Positions 17,879 to 25,839 of a stretch of 41,007 nucleotides of DNA are shown here, one piece after another; within the stretch, counting starts at the first letter, position 1; the number at the start of each line of letters is the position of its first letter. Source of the stretch: Bacillota bacterium (GTDB lineage Bacteria; Bacillota; UBA994; PWPR01); assembly GCA_028280325.1 (NCBI GenBank), contig JANQLZ010000148.1, positions 1 to 41,007 of the forward strand, read 5' to 3'. Under the pieces are notes generated by a model that did no database searches, was not told the origin of the DNA, and saw only the letters and a list, made by a program, of their open reading frames with translations. The translations under genes were made by a program, and so were the position numbers.

Positions 17879-19165
17879 ATGCGTTTGGAGCTAGGTAATA
17901 TCCGAATCGAAGATGTCAAGTTCGGTTCTAAAACAGAGGTAAAAAACCACACGCTGTATGTCAATAAAGAGGAGCTTATCACTTTATTAAGTGAAGATGA
18001 GCGTCTGGCCAGTGTTTCTATTGAGTTAGCTCATCCGGGCGAGTCAATCAGAATTATGCCAGTCAAAGATGTAATCGAACCACGGGTTAAAGTAGATGGT
18101 CCTGGAGGTTTATTCCCCGGATTTATCAGCAAACTTGATCAGGTTGGCTCAGGGCGTACCCACGTATTAAAAGGAACAGCAGTAGTTACTGCAGGCCAGG
18201 TTGTCGGATTCCAGGAAGGTATCATAGACATGACCGGTCCTGGGGCTGATTATACACCATTTGCTCATACCCATAATATTGTAATAGTTGCCGATCCGGT
18301 CGAAGGCTTAAAACAGCATGCCCATGAAGCTGCTTTGCGTAATTTAGGCCTCAAAGCTGCGACTTATATCGGTGAAGCTGGCAAAAATGTCGAGCCAGAC
18401 GAGATTAAAACCTATGAGGTATTGCCTTTGTTTGAAAATGCAGCTAAATATCCAAACTTACCGAAGGTAGTTTATGTTTATATGCTGCAAAGCCAGGGAC
18501 TGCTGCATGATACCTACTACTATGGCATTGATGTCAAACAGATGGTTCCCACTTTAATGTATCCCACAGAAGTAATGGACGGGGCTATTATCAGTGGCAA
18601 CTGTGTTTCAGCCTGTGACAAAAACACCACATACCATCATCTGAACAGTCCGGTTATTTATGACCTGATGGAGAAGCATGGTAAAGAAATCTGCTTTTTA
18701 GGCTGTGTTGTCACTAATGAGAATGTAACCCTCGGTGATAAACAGCGGTCGTCTAATATGGTAGCCAAATTAGTAGAATTTTTAGGTGCTGATGGCGCTA
18801 TTATTTCTGAAGAAGGATTTGGTAATCCTGATGCAGATTTAATTATGAACTGCGTTAAGGTTGAGAAAAAGGGAATCAAAACAGTGCTGGTGACCGATGA
18901 GTATGCCGGCCGTGATGGAGCTTCACAGTCTTTAGCTGATGCTGACCAACTGGCTAATGCAGTTGTTACAGCTGGAAATGCTAACGAAGTAATTTACCTG
19001 CCGCCTATGGAGAAGTTGATTGGCTATGCTCAACCTGCTGATATTATTGCAGGTGGGTTTGATGGCAGTTTACAACCAGACGGTAGTATAACAGTTGAAA
19101 TACAAGCAATTACTGGCGCAACAAACGAGCTGGGCTACAACAAAATGACAGCTCGCGGATATTAA
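17879..19165 (+). CDS. grdE: Glycine reductase component B, alpha/beta proprotein GrdE
   Basis: The 428-residue proprotein of the glycine-specific component B is cut by itself at an Asn-Cys bond to give two subunits, with the cysteine converted to a pyruvoyl group that binds the amino group of glycine. The site is visible as GN-C242[12 protein letters not shown]. Residue 242 agrees with the cleavage position I recall for the Eubacterium acidaminophilum protein. The ATG follows TACAGGAGGTGACAGGTC. It precedes grdA by 20 bp. Betaine- or sarcosine-specific B components use other subunits, none of which is present, so the operon is set up for glycine. Confidence 0.96.
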   Translation: MRLELGNIRIEDVKFGSKTEVKNHTLYVNKEELITLLSEDERLASVSIELAHPGESIRIMPVKDVIEPRVKVDGPGGLFPGFISKLDQVGSGRTHVLKGTAVVTAGQVVGFQEGIIDMTGPGADYTPFAHTHNIVIVADPVEGLKQHAHEAALRNLGLKAATYIGEAGKNVEPDEIKTYEVLPLFENAAKYPNLPKVVYVYMLQSQGLLHDTYYYGIDVKQMVPTLMYPTEVMDGAIISGNCVSACDKNTTYHHLNSPVIYDLMEKHGKEICFLGCVVTNENVTLGDKQRSSNMVAKLVEFLGADGAIISEEGFGNPDADLIMNCVKVEKKGIKTVLVTDEYAGRDGASQSLADADQLANAVVTAGNANEVIYLPPMEKLIGYAQPADIIAGGFDGSLQPDGSITVEIQAITGATNELGYNKMTARGY

Positions 19166-19185
19166 AAAACAAAGGAGGTTTTACT

Positions 19186-19653
19186 GTGAACATTGAAGGT
19201 AAAAAAATTGCCATTCTCGGTGACCGTGACGGTATTCCTGGTCCCGCTATAGAAGAATGCGTAAAGACCGCAGGAGCGGAAATAGTCTTTTCAACAACTG
19301 AATGCTTCGTGTGAACAGCGGCAGGTGCGATGGATCTGGAGAACCAGACCCGCATCAAAGCCCTCGTAGAGGAGCATGGAGTAGAAAATGTTGTTGTGGT
19401 TTTAGGTGGAGCTGAGGCTGAGGCTTCAGGTTTAGCTGCCGAAACTGTCACTGTTGGAGATCCTACTTTTGCAGGCCCATTAGCTGGTGTAGAACTGGGT
19501 ATAGCAGTATACCACATATTGGAACTGAAGGACTTAGTGGACGAAGCTGTTTGGGATGAGCAAATCAGCATGATGGAAATGGTTCTTGATGTGGACGAGA
19601 TTGTGGCAGAAGTTAAGCAGTTTCGTGATCAAGGAAGCAAATACAGTCTGTAA
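19186..19653 (+). CDS. grdA: Glycine reductase selenoprotein A (contains Sec)
   Basis: The 155-residue acidic protein carries the carboxymethyl group as a Se-carboxymethyl-selenocysteine between components B and C. The gene has an in-frame UGA (19312-19314) at residue 43 in the motif C40-F-V-U43[11 protein letters not shown], the conserved redox centre of GrdA. Starting after the UGA would lose the active site. The GTG at 19186 has AAAGGAGG upstream and gives [19 protein letters not shown], the expected N-terminus. A SECIS-like hairpin lies at 19327-19353. Reducing power comes from TrxA. Confidence 0.97.
19327..19353 (+). promoter_or_regulatory. SECIS-like hairpin of grdA
   Basis: GCG, GG and TCTGG pair with CCAGA, CC and CGC around a 4-nt AGAA loop, with one bulged A. 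The stem starts 12 nt and the loop lies 26-29 nt after the UGA. Confidence 0.5.
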
Positions 19654-19708
19654 TATTTAGATACACTTGCAGCTAAGCAAGGGTAGTTTGCGAAGGGAGG
19701 ACTACACT

Positions 19709-21022
19709 ATGATCGATAAAATCAGAGTGGTTTGGTATTTGAACCAGTTCTTTGGTCAAATCGGCGGAGAGGATAAAGCTGATATCCCACCTCAGAAGCA
19801 TGAGGGTGGTATTGGACCTGCTGCTGGTGCCGGTCGATTACTCGGAGATAGAGCTGAAGTTGTGGGTACCGTTATCTGTGGTGACACGTATTTTGGTGAG
19901 AATGTCGATACTGCCTCAGAGCAGGTAGTTGAATTAATCTCAACGTTTAATCCAGATATAGTTATTGCTGGCCCGGCATTTAACGCTGGCCGTTACGGTG
20001 TTGCCTGCGGCGCGGTTGCTAAAGCGGTAACGGAAAAGCTTAATATTCCAGTGGTTTCAGGAATGTATCCCGAAAACCCTGGCGTAGATATGTATAAGAA
20101 ATATGCTTACATGGTAGAGACAACTAATAGTGCAGCAGGGATGCGTAAGTCTTTGCCGGCTATTGTTAAACTGGCGTTGAAGGTTGCTTCTGGCGAACCG
20201 ATGGGCACACCTGAACAGGAAGGTTATATGCCCCGCGGTGTTCGAGTTAACACCTTTGTCGAGGAGCGAGGGTCAAAGCGAGCTGTTAACATGTTGCTAA
20301 AGAAGCTGCGTGGAGAAGAGTTTGTGACAGAGTATCCGATGCCTAACTTTGATAGAGTTGCGCCCAATCAGCCTGTTGCTGATCTGAGCCAGGCTAAGAT
20401 AGCTTTAGTCACCTCTGGAGGTATTGTACCCAAGCATAACCCGGATCATATTGAATCATCATCTGCTTCTAAGTACGGAAAATATGATATTGCTGAATTT
20501 AATACCCTTACTGAAGCAGATCACGAGACAGCTCATGGGGGCTATGATCCAACATACGCTAACGAGAATCCTAATCGAGTGCTGCCGGTAGACGTATTGC
20601 GTGATATGGCCAATGAAGGCGTGATTGGTGAACTGCATCGCTACTTCTATACAACTGTTGGTAATGGTACTGCTGTTGCCAGCTCTAAGAAGTTTGCCGA
20701 AACTTTTTCTAAAGAATTGCTTGCTGATGGTGTAGATGCAGTAATTCTAACCAGCACCTGAGGAACCTGTACACGTTGCGGTGCAACGATGGTTAAAGAG
20801 ATTGAAAGAGCCGGTATTCCGGTAGTTCATATGTGTACGGTAGTTCCTATTTCACTGACAGTAGGTGCAAATCGGATAGTTCCTACAGTGGCGATTCCTT
20901 ATCCGCTGGGTAATCCCAAATTATCTGGTGAAGATGAGAAAAAGCTGCGTCGTGAGTTAGTACAGAATGCCTTGGAGGCTTTAAAAACTGAGGTACATGG
21001 TCAAACAGTATTTGACAACTAA
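19709..21022 (+). CDS. grdB: Glycine reductase component B gamma subunit GrdB (contains Sec)
   Basis: The 437-residue subunit carries the second selenocysteine of the complex. The in-frame UGA (20759-20761) is residue 351 in TST-U351-GTCTRCGAT, the U-x-x-C-x-x-C motif of GrdB and related reductases. Its selenol attacks the alpha carbon of the glycine held by the GrdE pyruvoyl group. Without readthrough the gene looks like two frames, 19709-20761 and 20789-21022. The ATG at 19709 follows GAAGGGAGGACTACACT; an upstream in-frame start would not have a ribosome binding site. A perfect hairpin follows the UGA at SECIS distance. Confidence 0.97.
20774..20788 (+). promoter_or_regulatory. SECIS-like hairpin of grdB
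   Basis: CGTTGC-GGT-GCAACG is a perfect 6-bp stem beginning 13 nt after the UGA. Its GGT loop and spacing resemble the E. coli fdhF mini-SECIS. Confidence 0.65.
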
Positions 21023-21033
21023 ATAAATAAAAA

Positions 21034-21070
21034 GGTAATGGGTGGTGGCGGCACTGCTCATTATTTTTTT
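21034..21070 (+). terminator. Internal terminator-like hairpin between grdB and grdC
   Basis: An 11-bp stem with several G-U pairs (21037-21047 with 21052-21062), a GCGG loop and a 7-T run from 21064 lie between grdB and grdC. The wobble pairs weaken it, so partial readthrough is expected, lowering grdCD transcript relative to the genes upstream. Confidence 0.6.
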
Positions 21071-21101
21071 CTTATATTATAATCACTGGAGGTAACGTTT
21101 A

Positions 21102-22640
21102 ATGCCAAAAGCTGTAGTTAAAGGAGCAGGTTATGCTCTGATTCATGCTAATGACATGATTTTAACGCATGGTACAACTCTGACGACTGAACGCATGTCA
21201 AATCCTGATTCAGATTTATTTGCGGATGTTCCGAAAAATGTTCAGAGTTTTGAAGAAACAGTAGCTTATCCGCCTAACCAATGTTATATTGGCAATATTA
21301 ATCCTGATGAATTAGCAAATATCTCTTCTCCCTGGTATGAGAATGGAATTGAAAACGCCAGCCGTTTTGGCAAGTTTGGCGAAATCATGCCTCTCAACGA
21401 GTTTATCGGAGCAATGAGACTGAGTGACACCTTCGACTTAGTTATGCTTGAGAAAGATTTTGCAGAAAAAGTAAAAGCAGCTTTAACTGAACACCCTTTG
21501 TTTAGTGCTGAGGAAGTTGCTAAAATTGGCAACGGATATGATCTTGCCTTAATTCAGGGTTTGCTGGACGCTCATAAAGCGGACCCCTTAACCTTTGACG
21601 GCAAGATTGTAGGCTGTGTTAAACAGGCTCACGATTTTGATGTCAATCTAAACTCTCATGTGATGTTTGAAAATCTGGTAGCCAAGGCTTCTGGGGTAGT
21701 GGCTTTACGTAATCTATTGGCCAAGACCGATATTGACATCAATGAAATAGAATATGTTATCGAAACGTCGGAAGAGGCCTGCGGTGATATGAACCAGCGC
21801 GGCGGCGGAAACTTTGCCAAAGCTATCGGAGAAATGGGAGGACTGGCCAATGCCACAGGATCAGACACCCGAGGTTTTTGTGCTGCTCCGGTACATGGCT
21901 TGATCAACGCTACGGCCCTCGTCAGTTCAGGAATATTTAAGAATGTGGTCGTTTTAGCAGGTGGAGCAACAGCAAAACTGGGGATGAATGCCCGTGACCA
22001 CATCAAAAAAGGTGTGCCGGTGTTAGAGAACTGTATCGGAACCTTTGCAGTTTTAATTGGTGAAGACGATGGGGTGAGCCCAGTAGTTAGAACCGATGCA
22101 GTAGGGCGTCATAAAATTTCTTCAGGGGCCTCTCCCCAAGCTGTGACCACAGCTATTGTAACTGAACCACTGGATAGTGTTGGCTTAAAGATCACAGATG
22201 TGGATAAATTCAGTGTTGAGATGCAGAATCCGGAAATAACCAAGCCGGCCGGTGCCGGAGATGTGCCGACAGCAAACTACAAAATGATTGCTGCTTTGGG
22301 CGTAAAACGTGGAGATCTGGATCGCAAGGAGCTAATGAATTTTGTAAAGAAACACGGTATGCAGGGCTGGGCGCCCACTCAGGGACATATCCCTTCTGGG
22401 GTCCCATATGTTGGATTCGCTCGTGAAGCAATCGTTAACGGGGAAATAAATCGAGCCATGATCATAGGTAAAGGCAGCCTGTTCTTAGGTAGAATGACCA
22501 ACCTTTTTGATGGCGTATCAATTATAATGGAAAAGAATACCGGTGAAGGCTCAGCTGATAGTGTAGCTCGAGAAGATATACGCCAAATGATCGCTGAAGC
22601 TATGCGCAAACTAGGTGACAGCCTAGTTAGCCAAGAATAG
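21102..22640 (+). CDS. grdC: Glycine reductase component C beta subunit GrdC
   Basis: The 512-residue protein belongs to the GrdC family, a thiolase/FabH-like fold. Component C takes the carboxymethyl group from GrdA as an acetyl thioester and releases acetyl phosphate. Visible conserved blocks are EEACGDMNQRGGGNFAKAIG, FCAAPVHGLINATALVSSG and MIIGKGSLFLGRMTNLFDG. The ATG follows CACTGGAGGTAACGTTTA. It is followed 17 bp later by grdD. Length is normal for the family. Confidence 0.96.
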   Translation: MPKAVVKGAGYALIHANDMILTHGTTLTTERMSNPDSDLFADVPKNVQSFEETVAYPPNQCYIGNINPDELANISSPWYENGIENASRFGKFGEIMPLNEFIGAMRLSDTFDLVMLEKDFAEKVKAALTEHPLFSAEEVAKIGNGYDLALIQGLLDAHKADPLTFDGKIVGCVKQAHDFDVNLNSHVMFENLVAKASGVVALRNLLAKTDIDINEIEYVIETSEEACGDMNQRGGGNFAKAIGEMGGLANATGSDTRGFCAAPVHGLINATALVSSGIFKNVVVLAGGATAKLGMNARDHIKKGVPVLENCIGTFAVLIGEDDGVSPVVRTDAVGRHKISSGASPQAVTTAIVTEPLDSVGLKITDVDKFSVEMQNPEITKPAGAGDVPTANYKMIAALGVKRGDLDRKELMNFVKKHGMQGWAPTQGHIPSGVPYVGFAREAIVNGEINRAMIIGKGSLFLGRMTNLFDGVSIIMEKNTGEGSADSVAREDIRQMIAEAMRKLGDSLVSQE

Positions 22641-22657
22641 TGCGGGGGTGCCCGTAA

Positions 22658-23803
22658 ATGTCAAATAACGTAAAAAAATTACTACAAGATGTTCTTCACG
22701 AGGTAGCCGAAGCTATTGAAACCGGTGAGTTTGGTAACAAAGTTAGAGTTGGAATTACCCTGCTCGGCAGTGAGCATGGCTCAGCTGAACTGCTCCGTGG
22801 GGCAGAACTGGCTCAAAAACAAAACCCCGATATTGAGGTTGTGGGGATTGGACCCCAAATGGAAACAGGGTTAAAAATTTATCCTGTTGCCGACGAAAAA
22901 GAGCAGCATGAAAAAATGGAAGAATTATTGGACAGTGGTGAAATTAGTGCCTGTGTTACCATGCACTATAGCTTTCCGATTGGGGTTGCCACGGTAGGCA
23001 AGGTAATTGCTCCAGCCAACGGCCAGGAGCTGATAATCGCTACTACCACCGGTACCTCAGCAACCGAAAGGGTCGAGGCTATGGTTCGTAATGCTATTTA
23101 TGGAATTGCTACGGCTAAAGCTACCGGCCTTAAAAATCCGACAGTAGGTATTCTTAATGTTGATGGTGCTCGTGCTGTGGAACGGGCTCTGAATAAAATG
23201 CGCGAAAATGGCTATGAGTTTAGCTGGGGAAAATCGCTCCGATCTGATGGTGGAGCAGTTATGAGAGGCAATGATCTGTTGGCGGCTTCACCAGATATTA
23301 TGGTTATGGATTCTTTAACAGGCAATGTGATGATGAAGCTGTTCTCCTCTTACAGTACCGGAGGCAGCTATGAGGCCACTGGCTTTGGCTATGGCCCTGG
23401 TGTAGGTGAGAGCTATGATCGCATCATTATGATTCTGTCTCGGGCTTCAGGAGCACCGGTTGCAGCTAATGCCATTAAATATGCTGCCGATGTAGCCAGA
23501 GGAGGCCTGCCGCAAATTGCTAAGTCAGAATTTGCTGCGGCTAAAAAAGCTGGGATAGAAGAAGCAGTGTCAGTAAAAAAAGTACGTCAGCAGGAAGAAG
23601 TAGCTATTCCTCCTAAAAAAATAGTAGCTGAAGAGATTCCGGGAATTGAAATCCTCGATCTGGATGAAGCTGCCAAGGAGGTTTGGAAAGCAGGTATCTA
23701 TGCTGAGACCGGCATGGGGTGTACCGGCCCCGTAATTCTGGTCGCCGCTGAAGATGCCCATCAGGCAGAGGAGATTCTGCGCAAAGCAGGATATATAGGA
23801 TAA
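22658..23803 (+). CDS. grdD: Glycine reductase component C alpha subunit GrdD
   Basis: The 381-residue protein resembles PlsX-type phosphate acyltransferases, consistent with phosphorolysis of the acetyl thioester to acetyl phosphate. Blocks seen are GNKVRVGITLLGSEHGSAE near the N-terminus, ISACVTMHYSFPIGVATVG with Cys99, and GMGCTGPVILVA with Cys355 near the end. Two cysteines at about these places have been reported as important in the E. acidaminophilum protein (from memory). The start follows GCGGGGGTG. It is the last gene of the operon and is followed by a 13-bp hairpin. The acetyl phosphate would feed acetate kinase, which is not in the window. Confidence 0.96.
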   Translation: MSNNVKKLLQDVLHEVAEAIETGEFGNKVRVGITLLGSEHGSAELLRGAELAQKQNPDIEVVGIGPQMETGLKIYPVADEKEQHEKMEELLDSGEISACVTMHYSFPIGVATVGKVIAPANGQELIIATTTGTSATERVEAMVRNAIYGIATAKATGLKNPTVGILNVDGARAVERALNKMRENGYEFSWGKSLRSDGGAVMRGNDLLAASPDIMVMDSLTGNVMMKLFSSYSTGGSYEATGFGYGPGVGESYDRIIMILSRASGAPVAANAIKYAADVARGGLPQIAKSEFAAAKKAGIEEAVSVKKVRQQEEVAIPPKKIVAEEIPGIEILDLDEAAKEVWKAGIYAETGMGCTGPVILVAAEDAHQAEEILRKAGYIG

Positions 23804-23826
23804 TCATTAAGAATTACAGCCATGGG

Positions 23827-23854
23827 CGGTACTGTTGGCCAGCCGACAGTACCG
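23827..23854 (+). terminator. Hairpin at the end of the grd operon
   Basis: CGGTACTGTTGGC (23827-23839) pairs with GCCGACAGTACCG (23842-23854) over 13 bp with one G-U pair and a CA loop. No T run follows; repeat B1 begins only 2 bp later, perhaps because it landed beside the stem. Confidence 0.6.
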
Positions 23855-23856
23855 TT

Positions 23857-24015
23857 GAGGCTGTTGAAAAAGGCCGCTCTCTGCGTTCTTTTTTGGTTTG
23901 TTTTAGATAGCGATTTATTTACATCGCAATATTGTTTTTTTAAGGTAGCCATTTATTTAAATCACCTGGTTCTTTGCACACTGGGAATACTACCATAGTT
24001 TTGCACAGATTCATC
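23857..24015 (+). repeat. Dispersed repeat family B, copy 1
   Basis: This roughly 160-bp sequence shares GAGGCTGTTGAAAAAG, CCGCTCTCTGCGTTCTTTTT and GTTTTGCRCAG with copy 2 at 29592. It carries an internal duplication (two versions of the TTTWAGGTAGC-ATTTATTT block) and has lost the right terminal repeat. No reading frame. Confidence 0.75.
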
Positions 24016-24053
24016 AGTGTATAGTACAGATATCTTTGTTAAGGGGATCAATT

Positions 24054-24869
24054 ATGGATCAGAAAACTGCCTGGTACGACAAGCCACTGTATAGTAACAG
24101 TAATATCAAATATCAGGATATAGCCTGGCTGTTGGCTTTTATGTTTGTGTTGGTACCATTAGTGCTGGTACAGGCCAATAAAACCGTCAATATTTTAACC
24201 CTGTTGCTGATCACTTTATTGCTTATAGTGCTGATGCTGGTGGGGGATCTTATTTTTAGAACTAAGGTGCTGGATGATATTAAGGATTTAGATAGGGTAG
24301 ATTACAATATTTTTCCTGTGCCATTGGTAATTAAAGTTGTTCTGGCTGCCGGCTTGTTAATCAGTGCGTTTTACTTAATAATGTCAGTAGGGCTTTTATT
24401 GTCGATATATGCTATCTACCTGCTTTATCCAATAAGCAAACTGGTTTTAGCGTTTTTCCCGCGTTTACTATGTTTTATTCTGGCCCGGTTTCAGCCCCAG
24501 ATCTATGAGGCTTATCGAGAAAAAAGTATTGAATTCAAATACAGGTATTCAATCGGCTTGGCTGCCAGTTTAGCTTTAATGGGCATTATCATTGTACCTA
24601 TTATACGAAGTAATCCAAGTGAAATTTTGGCTGTGCGACCGCTATGGTCTGGCGATGTCAGGGTGTATTTAATGGTAGGCTTAACTGTGTTGCTGGCGGG
24701 CATTAGCGGGCTGTTAACCAAAAAGTTTCAGTTAAACAGTTTGAAAAAAAATGATTCATTTACAGAGTATAGAACTGATTATAATAAAGTAGCCGGTGGC
24801 ATTTTATTCTTTACAATAGTCCTGATAGCTATTATCTGGTTTACATGGGGCGCATCATGTTTTACCTGA
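24054..24869 (+). CDS. Unknown multi-pass membrane protein
   Basis: I do not recognise the family. The 271-residue protein has about seven hydrophobic helices: one near 25-45, one or two near 48-75, a long hydrophobic stretch from 90 to 150, and three near 170-190, 200-220 and 245-265. Charged loops separate them (RTKVLDDIKDLDRVDY, EAYREKSIEFKYRY). The ATG at 24054 is preferred over an upstream TTG because AAGGGGATC precedes it. It stands alone between repeat B1 and the amidase-like gene. Confidence 0.65.
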   Translation: MDQKTAWYDKPLYSNSNIKYQDIAWLLAFMFVLVPLVLVQANKTVNILTLLLITLLLIVLMLVGDLIFRTKVLDDIKDLDRVDYNIFPVPLVIKVVLAAGLLISAFYLIMSVGLLLSIYAIYLLYPISKLVLAFFPRLLCFILARFQPQIYEAYREKSIEFKYRYSIGLAASLALMGIIIVPIIRSNPSEILAVRPLWSGDVRVYLMVGLTVLLAGISGLLTKKFQLNSLKKNDSFTEYRTDYNKVAGGILFFTIVLIAIIWFTWGASCFT

Positions 24870-24916
24870 ACTATCTTTTAGGATGTTTGGATAACATCAG
24901 TTTTGAAATTTAATGC

Positions 24917-24956
24917 ACCACCTCACTGCTTTTTACTTATGCTAATATGAGGTGGT
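24917..24956 (+). promoter_or_regulatory. Hairpin hiding the ribosome binding site of the amidase-like gene
   Basis: ACCACCTCA (24917-24925) is the exact complement of TGAGGTGGT (24948-24956), which contains the ribosome binding site. The 9-bp stem has a 22-nt loop. Pairing would block translation unless opened. Confidence 0.5.
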
Positions 24957-24957
24957 T

Positions 24958-25689
24958 ATGGTGAAACAGACAATAGTACTTGACTTAGGATATAGCAATT
25001 TAGACAACTGCAATTTGAGCTGCAAAGTTGAAGAACTGGGCTTTAAAACTGCCGTATTACGAACCCTGCAAGACCTTTTATGCAGCGATGGCTATCGGGT
25101 TGTTATTACTGACTTAGAGCAAAATGATAATTTTAAATCTGGGAGTTGGGCCCAAAAGGCTCAGAGTGAACGGGCTGATTTGTACATAAGCATTGACACT
25201 GGTTATAGTTCAAATTCTCAAGTAAGAGGGCACTGGGTGTTTTATTGGTATGATTGTGATAAAGGCAAGGAGTTGGCCCAAATCTGGAACAGGCACGCCC
25301 TACATGCCTTACCTCACCCTTCCAAAGGGGTTAGGGCAAGCCGACCTGGTGAGTGGACAGATTTTTCGCATGTGCGCAAACCAACCCAATACAATATACC
25401 TACTATTCTGATTAAGCACGGCTATTTAACCAACAGTTCGGATTTTGAGTTGTTAAAAACACCCGAATTTCAAGATACCTGTGCCGAGGTTTTGTTTTTG
25501 ACTGTAAAGGAATATTTTAATGACGAGAATATTGCAACTGACTGGAGAATCAGAATTGGGGAAAAGGCTTTGGGCTATTTGGTTGATGAAAGATTAATCA
25601 CCAGCAAAGAGGAGTTTAGCAAGAATCTGCTTGAGCCTCTGCCAGGCTGGGTAGTATGGGAAATGTTTAAACGTCTGTCTCAAAGGTAA
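24958..25689 (+). CDS. Amidase_3-like protein lacking catalytic residues
   Basis: The 243-residue protein follows the N-acetylmuramoyl-L-alanine amidase (Amidase_3) outline: a first strand VLDLGYS where active enzymes have DPGHG, a middle strand ADLYISIDTGYS where they have SIHAN, and ILIKHGYLTNSSDFELL where they have VEXGFLSN. Thus the two zinc histidines are Y and D, and the catalytic glutamate is K. A C-terminal extension (ALGYLVDERLITSKEEFSKN then PLPGWVVWEMFKRL) resembles small domains found at the ends of Gram-positive wall enzymes. It is probably a binding or regulatory protein and not a hydrolase. It has no signal peptide. ATG at 24958, or GTG at 24961, both follow GAGGTGG. Confidence 0.72.
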   Translation: MVKQTIVLDLGYSNLDNCNLSCKVEELGFKTAVLRTLQDLLCSDGYRVVITDLEQNDNFKSGSWAQKAQSERADLYISIDTGYSSNSQVRGHWVFYWYDCDKGKELAQIWNRHALHALPHPSKGVRASRPGEWTDFSHVRKPTQYNIPTILIKHGYLTNSSDFELLKTPEFQDTCAEVLFLTVKEYFNDENIATDWRIRIGEKALGYLVDERLITSKEEFSKNLLEPLPGWVVWEMFKRLSQR

Positions 25690-25839
25690 TATTAATTAAG
25701 AGAAACATTGTGCTCCATTTCAAAGCACTTGTGCTGTTGGAATTTTGGAGTATTGTTTTTGATTTAAGTGGATTAAAATACTAATAACAGTGGAATGAAA
25801 AATTAGATAATTGATTTCGCAGAAGGAGAGAAGTAGTCA

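Noticed and set aside
19330-19653. Separate 107-residue protein starting MDLENQ
   Set aside because: It is the 3' part of grdA after the selenocysteine UGA.
20789-21022. Separate 77-residue protein after grdB
   Set aside because: It is the C-terminal part of grdB, joined through the UGA at 20759.
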